Shown here one piece after another: positions 1-11,588 of a DNA stretch of 64,000 nt. Numbering within the stretch: position 1 is the first letter of the stretch; every line of letters starts with the position of its first letter. Below the pieces are notes generated by a model. It did no database searches. It was not told the origin of the DNA and worked only from the letters and a program-made list of their open reading frames with translations. Source of the stretch: Athripsodes cinereus (lineage: Eukaryota; Arthropoda; Insecta; Trichoptera; Leptoceridae); assembly GCA_947579605.1 (NCBI GenBank), contig OX388319.1:23635447-23699446 (forward strand). Direction: 5' to 3'. The position numbers and the translations under genes are program-made.

Positions 1-114
1 GATTTTACAGTAAATTATGTAAACAAAACGGCATGGATTTGACGTCTGTCAATTCAGTGGCAGAATTGTCTATACATGTAAAAAAACTTAATAGTGCCCA
101 AACAATCAAACACA

Positions 115-235
115 GTAGGTATTAAATAATAAAATATATCGAAAGTAAGGTTCAAATAAAAAAAATAATGTGTATAAAATACAAAGGGCGAGTTTATCGC
201 TGAAGCGCGATTTATAGTTGCCCCAAATAACATTT
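115..235 (-). repeat. Family U: LINE 3' UTR end, copy 1
   Basis: On the minus strand this carries the motif GATAAACTCGCCCT followed by an AT-rich end. The same motif and tail recur near 862, 20722, 49605 and 51480, all on the minus strand. I read it as the 3' UTR of a non-LTR retrotransposon; no coding part is attached here. Confidence 0.55.
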
Positions 236-861
236 TCCACGCTCTTGTTTCAGTCAAGACACATTTGTCATATGTGCAATGTAGATGAGGGGTGGAAAGA
301 GTTTTGAGGAAGTGCGCGGTAGTTTTTTAACGGGGTGGATTTTTAAGCACCCGTCTCTCGCACTATGACGCGAGTTGTTAAGAGGGGGTTGAATTTTTAA
401 CCAGCAAAATCCCCCCCCCCCGCTCAACATCCAGAGCCCCTCTATCCCTTCCACTACCTCTGCAGCCAGGTCCTACTACTAATAACACGTGGAACGGGGT
501 TTCCGGGTGGATTTTAGGAATGAAAATCGGAGAGTAGTTTAAAGTGTGTCGTAAATTGTAGCGCGAACTTTATATTTCATATTATATTTTTTTGGATTCT
601 CGTATAGTTAAAATATAAAGTAGGTAAGCATAGAAAAGAAAATATGTAAAATAAAACACATAATAACATTATCACCAGGCGATGCGAAGTTCTTGTAATG
701 GAACGAAATGCAACTTTTTTCTGTTGACTATGTAGTTTTTATTATTGTTAAATGCAGTGAATTTTTACCGTGAAATACAGCTTTCTATAAATAAATTCAC
801 GTCATAACATTATTATTATTTTAAAGTTGATTGCATTCACTGTTTGTAGTTTTTATTTATT
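236..861. other. No gene seen; AT-rich spacer with a C run
   Basis: The short open frames here have no recognisable motif. There is a C homopolymer near 410-421 and the segment 280-400 is purine-rich with GGGGTGGA-type words. Nothing else can be supported. Confidence 0.5.
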
Positions 862-990
862 TATTTATTCATTCTTTACTGTACATTGATTGCAAACAAT
901 TACATAAAAGGTATACATTCAAATTAGAAACAGTCAATATACAGAGGACGAGTTTATTGCAAAGGCATGATCTCTTCTAACTAACCCAAA
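862..990 (-). repeat. Family U: LINE 3' UTR end, copy 2
   Basis: It starts (plus-strand view) with TTTATTTATTTATT, the reverse of an AATAAATA tail, and runs to CTAACCCAAAT. It holds the family word GACGAGTTTATTGC. Orientation and extent match the copy at 51480-51620. Confidence 0.6.
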
Positions 991-1017
991 TGTCGGCCGT
1001 AGACATACTTGCTAAAC

Positions 1018-1265
1018 AAGAATTTCCAGTTAGGACTAATGGAGCGAATAGATGACGCAAATATGACGAGGAGGGTGTATTTATCTAAAAGAGGGGGTGA
1101 GAAAACACAAACGTCCGAGAACTACGAGGCTTGATTACGTGAATCAAATTCTTAAGGACAGCCGTCTCTTGTGTAAGGGAAATTGGTTTGCGTGTATGAA
1201 AGAAATAGGATAGATTGACATGGCATTCCTTTCTCTCTGCTTACCCCACAAAAGTTACAGAAAAA
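1018..1265 (+). pseudogene. RTE-like ORF 3' relic
   Basis: Conceptual translation in shifting frames gives the C-terminal pattern of RTE-type endonuclease-RT proteins: a Lys/Arg-Gly-rich stretch, then words resembling LKDSRLLCKGNWFACMKE, then WHSFLSAYP. The same coding end is seen more cleanly on the minus strand at 25634-25843. Stops and frameshifts break every frame, so this is a decayed fragment. Confidence 0.6.
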
Positions 1266-1448
1266 AATAATAGACCAACATTTTTCCTAAGTCTGAATGG
1301 ATTATAAAGTGTGAAGTGTCCTCGAGGTGCTTTGGTACGTAAATGACACTTAAATATTATCCAATAATAACTAAGTAGGGTCATGGTGATAAAGAAATTC
1401 GATTAAAGAAATCAAAAAGTGTTAGTATTATTATTCTTAAAATATCAA

Positions 1449-1520
1449 CCTGCACTGGGACCGCTTTTGGCCAAGGCGGTCTCACCAGGTAAAATAAAAA
1501 AACAAACAAACAAAAAAAAA
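1449..1520 (+). repeat. Stem-loop plus A-rich tail (LINE-type 3' end)
   Basis: GGGACCGC pairs with GCGGTCTC around a TTTTGGCCAA loop, with CCTG/CCAGG outside, directly followed by an AAACAAACAAACAAA tail. A stem-loop next to an A-rich tail suits the 3' end of a retrotransposed copy. Coding sequence upstream was not identified. Confidence 0.45.
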
Positions 1521-2565
1521 CAAAGAAATGCATAGTCAAAAAAAAAAACAAAAGATATCATCAAGAAGAAAGAGTATCAAAGGAGAATCTCTATCCTGTA
1601 TAAGGATATTCTATGTAAGGATATATTATCAAAGTGACGTTCCATCTTCTTTGCCTACCCCACATTGGATACGGTGCGAGGACATATTTAAGTTAGTAGA
1701 ATGGAGTATACTTATATATCTATAGATATAGATATAATATATAAAACTTCATAGCTATGTTTGTATTAGACTACACATTACGTAGCATTTTATATTCGCA
1801 TAATGGTTCTTATAATGGGGTTGGGAGGTTTTTTTCCACCCCCGGTGGTGCGTAGTTCTCGTTACTGCAGTGAAAAAACAAAACGATGTACGTGCATCTT
1901 AATTAGTCATTAATTATATATTTTTTTATTTATTTAATTATTTGCATCAAAACAGATGTTCGATATGAATAAGCATAATTGTTTGAGAAACGTAAAATTT
2001 ACACAGGGCCTTTCACTCTTTTCTTTTACACACACGTAGAAGACGACTTGCGTATTTATTATAAGTAATTATTCTACTGTTTACTTCACTTATGAGAGCT
2101 GATTTGCTGGTTCGAATGAATGAATAAATTAAATTAATGAATATTTACACAATCAACCAAATATCCAAACTATGCACACTGAATTAATTGATTGATATAT
2201 GCATTCAACTTCATTCAAACATCATCCAATAATATTGAAAAAAATCAATCACAATATAACAAAAAAAGCGACCTTGGAGTCTTTGAAGTACTATAGGTAT
2301 CCCACTCTTATTTGTTTATTTTCATTCGTCTTCTAAGTGGCGGATATTCGTAAACAACATGTAGGTGTAAAGTGTTTACTTCACATTTTCCTAATACTTA
2401 ATTTTAGCAATACATTAAGAAGAAAACATAAAATATTATGTTTTTTATTACCTATTAGGTATCTTAGAACAATGTCTACATTTAAATTTTCATTGTGACT
2501 TATAAGAGAGAATTTCAAAGCTTGTCTTCTGGAAGCTTAATTGAACAAAGCACAAGGCGCGAAAA
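1521..2565. other. No gene seen; AT-rich spacer
   Basis: Short frames only, rich in Lys/Ile/Ser. A small GC-rich knot at 1820-1850 (CCACCCCCGGTGG) can pair with itself. Nothing more can be supported. Confidence 0.5.
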
Positions 2566-2640
2566 TGAATGGGTTATAGCCTATAGGTTCAAATCCCGTT
2601 CAGGTGACTGCCAAATAAAGTGACGCTGTCTTTTCTATGC
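2566..2640 (+). repeat. tRNA-like SINE head remnant
   Basis: A B-box-like GGTTCAAATCC lies in TATAGCCTATAGGTTCAAATCCC. No cloverleaf with paired acceptor arms can be built, so a degraded tRNA-derived SINE fits better than a tRNA gene. Confidence 0.35.
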
Positions 2641-3340
2641 GTTATATAAAAGTTTTTAGTGCTAAATTTACATATTTACTCAGTGGGAGATAACGTGATG
2701 GTAGAAAAAGTAATTCAATATTTTTTTTTTTATAATTTAGCTTACCTATTTTTATTTAATGACTTTTTTATATGACTATAATCATTATACATAATCATCG
2801 AATTTCCTGGATTCAGAACATTCGAGAGTACCTAGAGCAGACAAGATTTATTCCAGATAATCATCAACGTCAGGGGGACCCGACAAAACACGTAAAGATG
2901 AAGAAGAATCATTATGGTCATCAGCATGATAGCGTATTTTTGCTTTCTCTTACACCGATGAATTTAAGATCCAATAATTTGAATTTATTTTTTACTTAAT
3001 TGAAACATTCAAAGCAAAAGTGAACTAAACCACATGATAACCAAGATTGAGTTTGCTATGAAAATTCATAAAAAACTTGTGTTTTATTTCAACTCGATAG
3101 TCGATTTAACTTGATTTAACATTGTTATCTGAAGTTTAGTTCACTTTTGAATCGAAAAATTACAAGTTTTACATAAATTCCTCAAATAATTATTACACAT
3201 TAATAATTATGATGATCTACCGCCCTAATAGAGATATGACATGTAAAGATAGATTTTAATTAATAAACGCAATAGAACTTTTATAACTTCTAATCAATCG
3301 ATGATTAATTCTGACAGTTGTAAGAAAACAGGATAAAAAA
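2641..3340. other. No gene seen; AT-rich spacer
   Basis: A 75-codon frame at 2772-2999 has no recognisable domain. The words GTGAACTAAAC near 3021 and GTTTAGTTCAC near 3133 form an inverted pair about 110 bases apart, possibly a decayed short element. Confidence 0.4.
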
Positions 3341-3686
3341 TCTAATATATAAAATTTTCGTGTCACGGTGTTTGTTATCATACTCTTCCGAAACGGCTGG
3401 ACCAATTTTGATGAAATTTTGTATGCTTACCGGGTAGGTCTGAGAATCGACCAACATCTATTTTTCATACCCCTGAAAGTAAAGGGTGGTCTACCCCAAT
3501 TTTATTTTTTATTTTTGGTAATTTTTTTTTATTTTTATTTTTTTACGGTGAGGCATTAAAAATACATACAGCCCTAAATTTTCACCCTTCTAACATCAAC
3601 CCCTATTTTTTAATAGCAATATTAGTATATGGCAAATTTATATGTCATAATGTTTATGGCAAAATAGCGTTTGCCGGGTCAGCTAG
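3341..3686 (+). mobile_element. Non-autonomous Helitron
   Basis: Helitrons are rolling-circle transposons that insert between A and T, start with TC and end with CTRG after a short hairpin. All are visible: flanking A at 3340, TC start at 3341, hairpin GGCAAA-ATAGCG-TTTGCC at 3658-3675, terminal GGGTCAGCTAG ending at 3686, flanking T at 3687. The internal words GAAACGGCTGGACC and CGGGTAGGTCTGAGAA are of the style common in insect Helitrons. At 346 bp it encodes no Rep/helicase and would depend on one in trans. Confidence 0.85.
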
Positions 3687-4289
3687 TATACTTGTATAAA
3701 TTTGAAAAAAGTTTTATTCATTCACACAAAGTTTTGTTTTAAGAAGCTTTCTAAAAAAGCATATGTTGTGCTAAATAAATAAAAAAAACATATGTGCGTA
3801 TGGGTTGATAATAAAAACAATAGTAAATATGGAAATAAAAAATATCATATTTATTCAGATACGCAGTTTTTTAATGTGTAAACCATGTGGGCTGTTGGGG
3901 GTGAGATGCTGCGCCGAAAATTACACAGCGTAGGCGGCTGGTGGGCGGAAAAAAGAGGGAAGGGCGGGAAAATGAAGTAGATATAAGTAGTATTAGTAGT
4001 TATATAGTATCAGTGCTGTTAGATATGGTTGTCGTTACAACGATTAGCGTGCTATAGAGTTATTTTTTTGATAGCATACTGCTATAGAAATAACGTTTAA
4101 AAACTGTTATTGCTGAACGATGACGACCAGTTTTATGACATCAGCTTTGTCATAATTGTTTTTATCACAGAACTGACAGTTGTATTTAAAAGTGTAAAAT
4201 TGTGGAGCTTATAACTGAAGGAAGGCTACAAGGTACAAATAGAAGAATACTTTCCTTTTTGATATTCTATGGATGCTTTTAACCATTGG
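3687..4289. other. No gene seen; spacer with a GC-rich patch
   Basis: Mostly AT-rich. The stretch 3888-3972 is unusually G-rich for this window (GTGGGCTGTTGGGGGTGAG and following). No frame or repeat explains it. Confidence 0.4.
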
Positions 4290-4640
4290 GGTGTCCGTGG
4301 ATCCCCGGCAAATAATAGATTTTCCACTCTTTTCTGCAAGTTTCAGAGTATTCGTAAAATATCAAGAATACCATCTTTAATAATGTAATGAAGGCTAGCG
4401 TGTTTATAACGTAAGGTTTTTACGTGGAGCACCTGGCAGAAATTTGGCTTCGTTAAGTGTCATGTTAAAGGCAGTTTTTTGAAAAATAAAGATATTTAAC
4501 GTATTAAATTCAGCGATGAGGTTTGCCACCCACCCTGAAGGCCTCAATGAGTTTGTTAACCCGTAGAGGGCAGCTTGCTAGCTTAACAGCATGACCAGTT
4601 GGTCTGCTGGCTACCCCATGTATGGGAAATGACTTTCGGT
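4290..4640 (+). repeat. Family M copies (one partial, one near full)
   Basis: 4290-4400 is a 5' part (GATCCCCGGCAAATAATAGA, then TTTTCTGCAAGTTTC). 4425-4640 has the full order seen elsewhere: TGGAGCACC, GCGATGAGGTTTGCCACCC, CAGCTTGC, GGTCTGCTGGCTACCCCA. The two are probably separate insertions. The better copies are at 19383 and 15335. Confidence 0.65.
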
Positions 4641-4699
4641 ATTTATATCTAAATAAATCTAAATATTTTTTTTTCTCGTTACAATTTTTTTTACACATC

Positions 4700-4862
4700 T
4701 GTTGGTGATGTTCTTATAAATTTTATTTGTAATGCTAAACATCTAAACTCCTTACACAAGCATTAAGTTGCTTAAAAGGAGTGGAGTAAAATTATTGTAA
4801 ATGGTATATTATGTTAAGTTTTGTTTTTATTTGTAATTGTGAAAAAAAAAATTGGATGGTTC
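4700..4862 (+). repeat. 5'-truncated LINE 3' end with stem-loop
   Basis: ACTCCTT (4747) pairs with AAGGAGT (4776-4782), and inside it AAGCA pairs with TTGCTT. The copy ends in a run of A at about 4843. The same stem-loop design occurs at 9122, 16932, 25222, 38707 and in LINE-2 at 59463. No coding part is left in this copy. Confidence 0.6.
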
Positions 4863-7640
4863 ATAGTTCATTCAATAACTTAAACGAATAAGATCGGGAC
4901 ATTATTAATGATCACTTTTTTAATAATACTATTTAAATAAATAGCAGTCGCGTATGTACGTTATAAATAACTGTCATTATTTCCAGTTGTAACATCAATA
5001 AAACGAGCGAGAGAAATATAGAAAGAGAGCAAAATGATGGAAGGAGGGGAGGGGGGCAGCTACATTTCGGGAAGTTTTTCCCTTTGTATTGCAAATATAC
5101 AAAATAGCAGTTGCCAGATATGATGGCTTGACATGGTGGATAGGGGGGGTGAGGTGTGGTATGAACAGAGCGCGGGGATTTAAAAGAGGGGATCACGGAA
5201 TTGTAAGCTGATGTAGAAAGAGGGGGGGGGGGGAACTGAAATTTTATTTAGGTCATCATTTTTTATTTATGGCTGTATATATATATTTTAAAGTACATTT
5301 TTGCCTCCACTGTTGTTGTTACTCTTATTCTTTGGGTAAATGAATTAACGCTTCTTCAATCTGCATTTTTTTTTATTGCTGATGATTGTTTTGTTTATGT
5401 TCCCTATACATATATTTTTATCGATACAATCCTTCTTACTACCAAGCGATTGAATAATGAAATTTCAAAACCTTCTTTTCATTGAAAAAAATAAATTTGG
5501 CTTATTACTAGTCGCGGAGTTCCCGGTTACCAACAGGTCCTTTTCTTTTAATTTTCGAGTATCCTGAAAAAGGCTATTTTTTAAATATTTAACATATTTA
5601 ATTTATAAAGTATGCCACCCATCCTGTTTTTCGTATTTTTTATTGCCACATTGAGAACTAATTGCATGTTTCTTACACACAATGGAGAACATGCATGTGT
5701 GAGGAATATGAATAAATGTTATCAATTCATATTAATAAATATACGCTCATCACGAATATCCTAATAAGAAACGATAAAATAAAACTTTCATTCATTATTT
5801 TCATTTTAAAAATCCATATTTTCTGTTATTGAATTAGTCCGATGTGACGTCGCTAGGCGCTATTTTGTATTGCCACACATTTCACTCTTAGTACTGTTTG
5901 TAGCGCCTGATATTGTCAAACACTGCTCCGCCACGAGTGGACCTTTTTGCGGCCAAGTGCGAAAATTGCTTTTTTAAATGGTGCTAAAAACCTTAAAAAT
6001 GCACATTTAAGAATATATAAAAAGCATCATAATTTTTCTAATTTTCTGTATTAATTTGAAATTTTTTTTTTTGTGAAAGTTCCCCATTAGCCCGCTAGGT
6101 ACCCCAGATGTCCTGATGGTAAATTAAGATTTGTTTTAATTTGTAACTTAATTCATCACAAATAATAAAAACTGACGTACAAGAAGATTGACAATGTCAT
6201 TGAAAGATCAAAGAAGTATCTTTTATTAAAAAGTCAATGCTGTGAAAAAAACACTTGTTTCTAATTTCATTATGGAATCCTTCTACCAAGAAAAGCCATT
6301 TTTTCATCCACAAGGGTTCCGATGGTCCGGATAACCCTCTTTCACAAGACATCGTTCCCATGGTAACGACGCATCAGAGCGCTATGATTATCGCAGGAGA
6401 AGGCGACTCAGCACAAAATTAATTATTTGCATTTTTCGTAAGCGTTTGACATTATTTCTATCACAAGAACTTAAATTTTTACGTTTGAATGATTGGTAGG
6501 TTAGGTATGAGTTAATCTGGTGTTTTTTATGCAGAAGTACATTTATTGACAATCATTTCATTATCATAATAAGAAGTTACTATATAAATATATTTATCAT
6601 TTGGGTTAAAAACTATATAATTACTTTAATATAAGTAGAAAATTCATATAATGGTTTTTTGAAAAGACCTCTCCTTTCTTTAAATGTTTAAAACATCCTG
6701 TAGGTATGTATTATTAGTAAAACATAACGAATGTTCAAAATAATAAATATTATGCAGCAATGAAGTGTGCTACTCATCCAAAAACGATTTCATAGTATAG
6801 TTATAGATAGATAGAAACTTGAGACTTATCTAAACCAAAAAATAGTAAATAAAAGTTGTATGGACAAGGAAGTACATATATCAATAAGATTGATATATTA
6901 AGAGGCTTACACCAAAAGCTACCCTTGAGGTAAAAATATTTTTAATTCAAAATCATAACTTTCACCTGAATATATGTATATGTATTTAAGAAATGAAAAG
7001 ATACAGCCGGTGGTTCCACGAGAAAAGCCGACATCTTTTTCAAATAAGTTTGAAGACTTATTTTGATTTTTTCTATACCAAGTGTTCCATTTTCTAAATT
7101 AAATACTAGATAAATATACCAATTTTTTGTTAATAGCATTTTTTTTTTCGTGAAAATAAGTAGTTATTGTGTTTTACACACAATCAATAACAAAGATGGA
7201 ACAATAATGAAGTTAAGTAAATAAATTAATAGATTTGGGTAATATCCGATTAGTGATTTTTTTATAAAATAATAATCAAAAAGACGACGCAGTGAATGAC
7301 GCAGGAATGACAGTGTGCAAGTTAATTACACGTAATTGGTCTGCTAGCTACATCGCTTGTGGGATACGCCGTGATGGTATAGAAGTAATTTTTTATTCTA
7401 CGATTTAAGTAAAAGTTTATATTAAGTTTTTGAGGCTTCAGTTATTCGCTCATCTTTGCATTAAATGTTGATTAATAAATACGTGGAAGCTTTTGAAAGT
7501 AAGGTATTGAAATTCAATCACTGAAAATCACGGAATGTAACAATAATTTTCGTAATAGTTTTCTTATCGTTTTTACGATTCTTAATGAAAATATTTGATT
7601 AATTTCTACGTGGCGTCAAATGTTATGCGTTCGATAAAAA
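4863..7640. other. No gene seen; AT-rich spacer with degraded repeats
   Basis: Recognisable pieces: a G homopolymer at 5222-5233; a worn family M copy at 5510-5665 (GAGTTCCCGGTTACC, GCCACCCATCCTG); family Q words at 6190-6300 (GATTGACAATGTC, ACACTTGTTTC); a family M 3' piece at 7340-7385 (TGGTCTGCTAGCTAC, GCCGTGATGGTATAG). The segment 5840-5990 (GACGTCGCTAGGCGC, GCGGCCAAGTGCG) is not repeated in the window and is unexplained. Confidence 0.45.
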
Positions 7641-8636
7641 TGTTTTTTTCTCTTTCTAAAGAGTGGGAGATCTATTCTTTGCCGAGAGGTCCTCAGTTTA
7701 GTTAACCGGCCTTATTAAATATATTTTACAAAATGTCCACTAAGTTGAGACGATCTTGGAAAAGATGTTAGCATGGGGAAATTTGAAGGAGATTCAGGAG
7801 ACAAAATTGAGCTGAGAAGAAGAAAAAGTTAAAGTGACTTTCAAATAATATGTTGAAATAAATAATTTCTCCCTCTCATACCACTATATAATAATCATTT
7901 CATATCAATCAAAGCATAGCAGACGTTTCTTACTTTTGCTATTTTATTATCAAGAAGTATATATTTAGTGATATACTCCTTAATAAGCATCTATTTTGTA
8001 TTTGATAAATGGACACCCAATGTTCTACAATGAAATCTGTAAGATGGGAAACGAGAAATACACGTGAAGCTCACAGAGAAGATAGTCTGGAGACCACGAA
8101 CACACAGAAATAAATAGAAATTTAAAAAATTGCAAAACCGATTTTAAACAATTAAATATTTGATTTTATATAAAAATTCAACACAGGCATGTAAAAATAT
8201 CTTTATTGAAATGAAAAAACACACACAGACAGCAACAAATAATACTGCCTCACTCAACTCTCACGAAAATACGAGATTCTCAAAAAAAAAGTTTCTCAAG
8301 TATAAAAATACTAATTTATGTACATCCCTGCTACGCATCAGTTTCAACAGGCTACGATAAACACCCTACTATACCTTCTACCCGTCACCTCTACGCACAG
8401 CCCACTACGCCGCACCACCATCGTAGGTTGTATCAGCATATAGTAGCATCAATTTTACGTACTACGCCAGAAGCTGTAGTATTTAAACTACACAGAACAA
8501 AAATACTTTCATTTGCATACCTACGTTAACATTCGTAGCAACGTTAAGACTTCACGAATTAATGCGACTAACATATTATAGGTATATAATGAGTTATTAA
8601 CACAAATCAAACTATTCTGAAACTAAGATACAAATC
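7641..8636. other. Spacer; CTACG/CGTAG-rich patch at the right
   Basis: 7650-7700 is a family M 5' piece (AGTGGGAGATCTATTC). 8380-8540 is dense in CTACG, TACGC and CGTAG words, as is 9818-9900, so the two may be edges of one older element. The 66-codon frame at 8160 is Lys/Asn/Thr-rich with no motif. Confidence 0.4.
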
Positions 8637-8848
8637 TGAACGGTCAGTGTGGTATAGAGATAACGCTCTTGCCTTTGAGTCACGAGGTTCCAGGTTCGAC
8701 TCCCAGCCAGGGCAAAGGGAAGAATGACCTTTTGCAAGTTGTCCTGGGTCTGAGTATAAGTCATGTATAATTATGTGTTTAGTGTATTGTATGTAAATGT
8801 ATCGGTGCGCAAGTACCCATAATACGAGATTCAAATCTTAGTTTCAGA
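8637..8848 (+). mobile_element. SINE-A copy, interrupted near its 3' end
   Basis: A tRNA-derived head has an A-box-like TGTGGTATAGAGATAACG and a B-box-like GGTTCGACTCC, followed by a body with GGGTCTGAGTATAAG and CGCAAGTACCCATAATACGAG. Other copies end AAGCTCGATCTGTGTGAA; here that end is found only at 9193, beyond an inserted LINE fragment. The internal pol III promoter boxes imply RNA polymerase III transcription when intact. Confidence 0.8.
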
Positions 8849-9192
8849 CAAGCTGGTTTATGAAGATGCTTTCTTGTACTCTGCTGTTATGATTTATAAC
8901 AGTTTGCCTGACCAATTGAAGAAATGTAAAAATCCTAAGGAGTTTGGAATGAGGATTCAAGAGTTAGTAATGACTTCTCAATGCTTGTAATAGTGTTTTG
9001 TGTTTTTTGTTTTCAATAGTGTTGCTGTTCTGTGATTTTTTGCTCTGGTGTCTTATATTTTACTATAATATCAAATAATTTAAATTTATGAATTGTTTTA
9101 CCAGATTTGTAATACTGCACGCCTCTGACACCAGCAACCTTAGTTGCTGTTTTGAGGTATTGTTTATAATTGAATAAATAAATTGAATAAAA
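8849..9192 (+). pseudogene. 5'-truncated LINE inserted in SINE-A
   Basis: The first part encodes a LINE ORF2 C-terminus with the words MIYNSLPDQLKKCKNPKEF and a stop after SQCL (about 8990). The 3' UTR has the shared stem-loop (CCTC ... AGCAAC-CTTA-GTTGCT ... GAGG, 9122-9157) and ends in TTGAATAAA-type repeats. SINE-A sequence stops just before it and resumes just after, so this is a nested truncated insertion. Confidence 0.75.
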
Positions 9193-9225
9193 TTGAATAA
9201 GCTCGATCTGTGTGAAATTTTCATG
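9193..9225 (+). mobile_element. SINE-A 3' end beyond the nested LINE
   Basis: AAGCTCGATCTGTGTGAAA matches the 3' ends of the SINE-A copies at 45985 (plus) and 37450 (minus). It completes the copy that begins at 8637. Confidence 0.7.
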
Positions 9226-9239
9226 CATGTTATATTTTG

Positions 9240-9440
9240 TTTTTATGAGTATTAATGCAACAATACATACATATATACAACCACAAAGACATGTAACATC
9301 TAGACCAGAAACAATATCCTAAAAAGTTCATTCTTTATTTTGCACTGGCCGAGAATCGATTTCGGGACCTCTTGACTAGAGCGTTAGAGCGTTTCTCGGT
9401 TAGAGCGTTACCTCTTCGCCACATCAGTCGTCTCGTAGTA
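9240..9440 (-). mobile_element. SINE-A copy, minus strand
   Basis: In plus-strand view it reads from the body (CATGTAACATCTAGACC) to a B-box complement (GAGAATCGATTTCGGGACC) and the head (GTTACCTCTTCGCCACA). A short internal duplication of GCGTTAGAGCG near 9382 distorts the tRNA-like part. Confidence 0.7.
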
Positions 9441-10335
9441 GATATTGTTGTATTAAAATGTATGAAATTTTAAATGCTCTTCAAAATTTGTCTTTTATAA
9501 TAACAAGTGAATTTACTGCTTTTAAAAAAACTTTAAGCAGGTTGTTATCTCCAGCTTAATAAAATTAAGACATTCAGGATGGTAGACAGACCTCATCACT
9601 GTTAAATTGCCTTATTCATGAAGTTTTACGAAAACCATTCTTTTACAGAATATTTAAAAACTTAAAATAAAACTAGAAAATAACAGAAAATTCAACGAAA
9701 AGTAAACCATTGACAGATATATTGAATAACAAAACTTCGATTCTCGATTTTTACGTTTTTATCCACCCCTAACATTTCACCCTCCAATCGTACTGAAAAT
9801 TAATTTATTGCGTTTCTATGCGTAGGTAGGTGCGTAGCGTAGCTACTCACTATTTCGTAGTACAGCTGCTACGATTCGTAGGCATATTTACATGCGTACA
9901 CAATAGATACATATATGTACATATTCGTAAGCTCAATTTATACCTACATACTCCTACATATATAAAGAAATAGGTATAACATACTTATACAAAAGCATAT
10001 TGTTTATGTTCAAACAATACGTCACAGTACTGAAGATTCATCAAAAATATAGAAATAATACAATTTGCTGAAATCCATTATTGATTAGCTACTGGAAAAA
10101 AAGTCTATTTAATACGGCGATTAAGTAATTCTTTTTTGAGTCTATGGTGAAGAAAGGGGATCTTTTTTTTTGCTGCAGGTTTTCAAGTCGCTCGCGAAAA
10201 GCAGATATTACGTATTTAAATTTGACAATGATGAGTTGTGCCATCCATTCTGAATGTGTTATTGTTCTATGGCGTATAGATTTCGACATGCAATTTAAAT
10301 ATATTTAAGGCAGCTAGCCTACTAGATATCTCTAC
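9441..10335. other. No gene seen; spacer with CGTAG cluster
   Basis: 9818-9900 is dense in CGTAG/CTACG words (GCGTAGGTAGGTGCGTAGCG and following). 9550-9600 is a worn family M piece on the minus strand (CATTCAGGATGGTAGAC). The 66-codon minus frame at 10089-10289 overlaps another worn M fragment and is not taken as a gene. Confidence 0.4.
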
Positions 10336-10410
10336 CGTCGGTAGCCCGGAGGAAGAGTCTCGGCCTTTTGAACAAGGGGTCCGTGGTTCGATACCAGGTG
10401 CCGGCAAACT
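10336..10410 (+). mobile_element. SINE-B head fragment
   Basis: CGTCGGTAGCCCGGAGG and GTGGTTCGATACCAGGTGCC match the tRNA-like head of SINE-B at 51743 and 21737. The copy stops after CAAACTCCCCTTTC, so only the head remains. Confidence 0.7.
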
Positions 10411-10946
10411 CCCCTTTCTATTTGATTGATTGTCTATATTTTATCTACCATTCCTCTTTTTCTACTCCGCGAGGAATGCCAAATGACGTAACGGATATTC
10501 AGTTAGAAAATCAATAAGTTCATACATAATAACTATTATTATTTATGTTTTGCGAAAATTTTCAGCACTGAGTAAAAATTATACAGTAAAATGTATTTTT
10601 TTCATTTCTCTATCAATGTTTCGCAGCATAGATCCGTTATTATAAAGGGATGGTTGAGTGGGAGTTTAAAAACACCCCTTTCAGGGTATTTTGGGGTGGT
10701 TTTTGGAATGTACGAAAAGGGCAGAATAGTGTGAGTGAGAAAGAGGCAGTAAGCGAGTGACGTATTTGAATTAGAAATTATTATTTTTAATTTTATTTGT
10801 TGCTTATAATTTCAATGACGTAGTAGAAACAATATAACGTAGTTGTTTTGTGTTTTAAATTGTGAATCGTGTCTGAGGATCGTGATCATAGTACTAGAGT
10901 AATTATTAAAACATAGGTATTTTAGTAATTTAAAACTTATTCAAGT
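10411..10946. other. No gene seen; AT-rich spacer
   Basis: 10650-10700 holds CACCCC/GGGGTG words able to pair. No frame or known repeat recognised. Confidence 0.45.
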
Positions 10947-10948
10947 TA

Positions 10949-11588
10949 CAGTAGAAGTCCGATAATCCGGCACGTTCGGGACCGGCTCGGTGCCGGATTA
11001 TCGAAAATTCCGGTCTATCGGGCGGTAATTATAAGAACAATAATTAGGTTAATAATTAAACTACAAAAACAGTGTGCAAATACATACAACAAAGTTTATT
11101 TTACATTTCATATAATGTATGTACACGTACTGTAAAACATATTTCACTTAGATTTAAAAAAGTCACGAATGGCTTTTTGTTTTCTTGACTTTTGGTGATG
11201 GCTTTAGTATCTTCTGGTAGACCAATGCTTTTGAAGGATTCCTTGACCTCAGGCACAAAGTGGTGAAAAAAACAATCTTTAAAGAGGGCGGATGTCATCC
11301 ACGCATTTGATTGAGCATCGTATTGGACAGGCAAGTGTGTAACATTCTTAAAAACCCTGGGTTTTGCAGATTTACCTATCACAAAAGGGGTCACTCGGTG
11401 GTACGAACAATACCGAGCGCTTCCGGATGATCCCGAACTATCCCGAAAACTTCCGAATAGCTCTCGAGCGTTTTTATTTGCTTTAAAGACACTTTTGGAA
11501 AAAACTAAAAATTTTACAATTTTCCGGAGCGATGCCGAACTATTGGGCATTCCGGACTGTTGGATGCCGGACTAATGGACTTCTACTG
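10949..11588 (-). mobile_element. pogo/Tigger-like DNA transposon, internally deleted
   Basis: Terminal inverted repeats begin CAGTAGAAGTCC at both ends (10949 and the complement ending 11588), flanked by TA on each side (10947-10948, 11589-11590), the target duplication of the Tc1/mariner-pogo group. Inside the repeats, CGGATTATCG/CCGG words recur. It carries a partial transposase on the minus strand. At 640 bp it is a deletion derivative and could move only with transposase supplied in trans. Confidence 0.85.
11101..11550 (-). pseudogene. pogo/Tigger-type transposase fragment
   Basis: The minus frame of 149 codons contains [18 protein letters not shown] followed by [18 protein letters not shown]. 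This is the pattern of the DDE superfamily endonuclease domain of jerky/Tigger-like transposases (G/V-x-P-x-x-VIGKSxxPRxFKN ... NAWMTSxxF). The family's N-terminal DNA-binding helix-turn-helix and first catalytic Asp are absent, and the start lies in unrelated sequence near the transposon end. I call it a non-functional internal piece kept within a short element. Confidence 0.8.
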
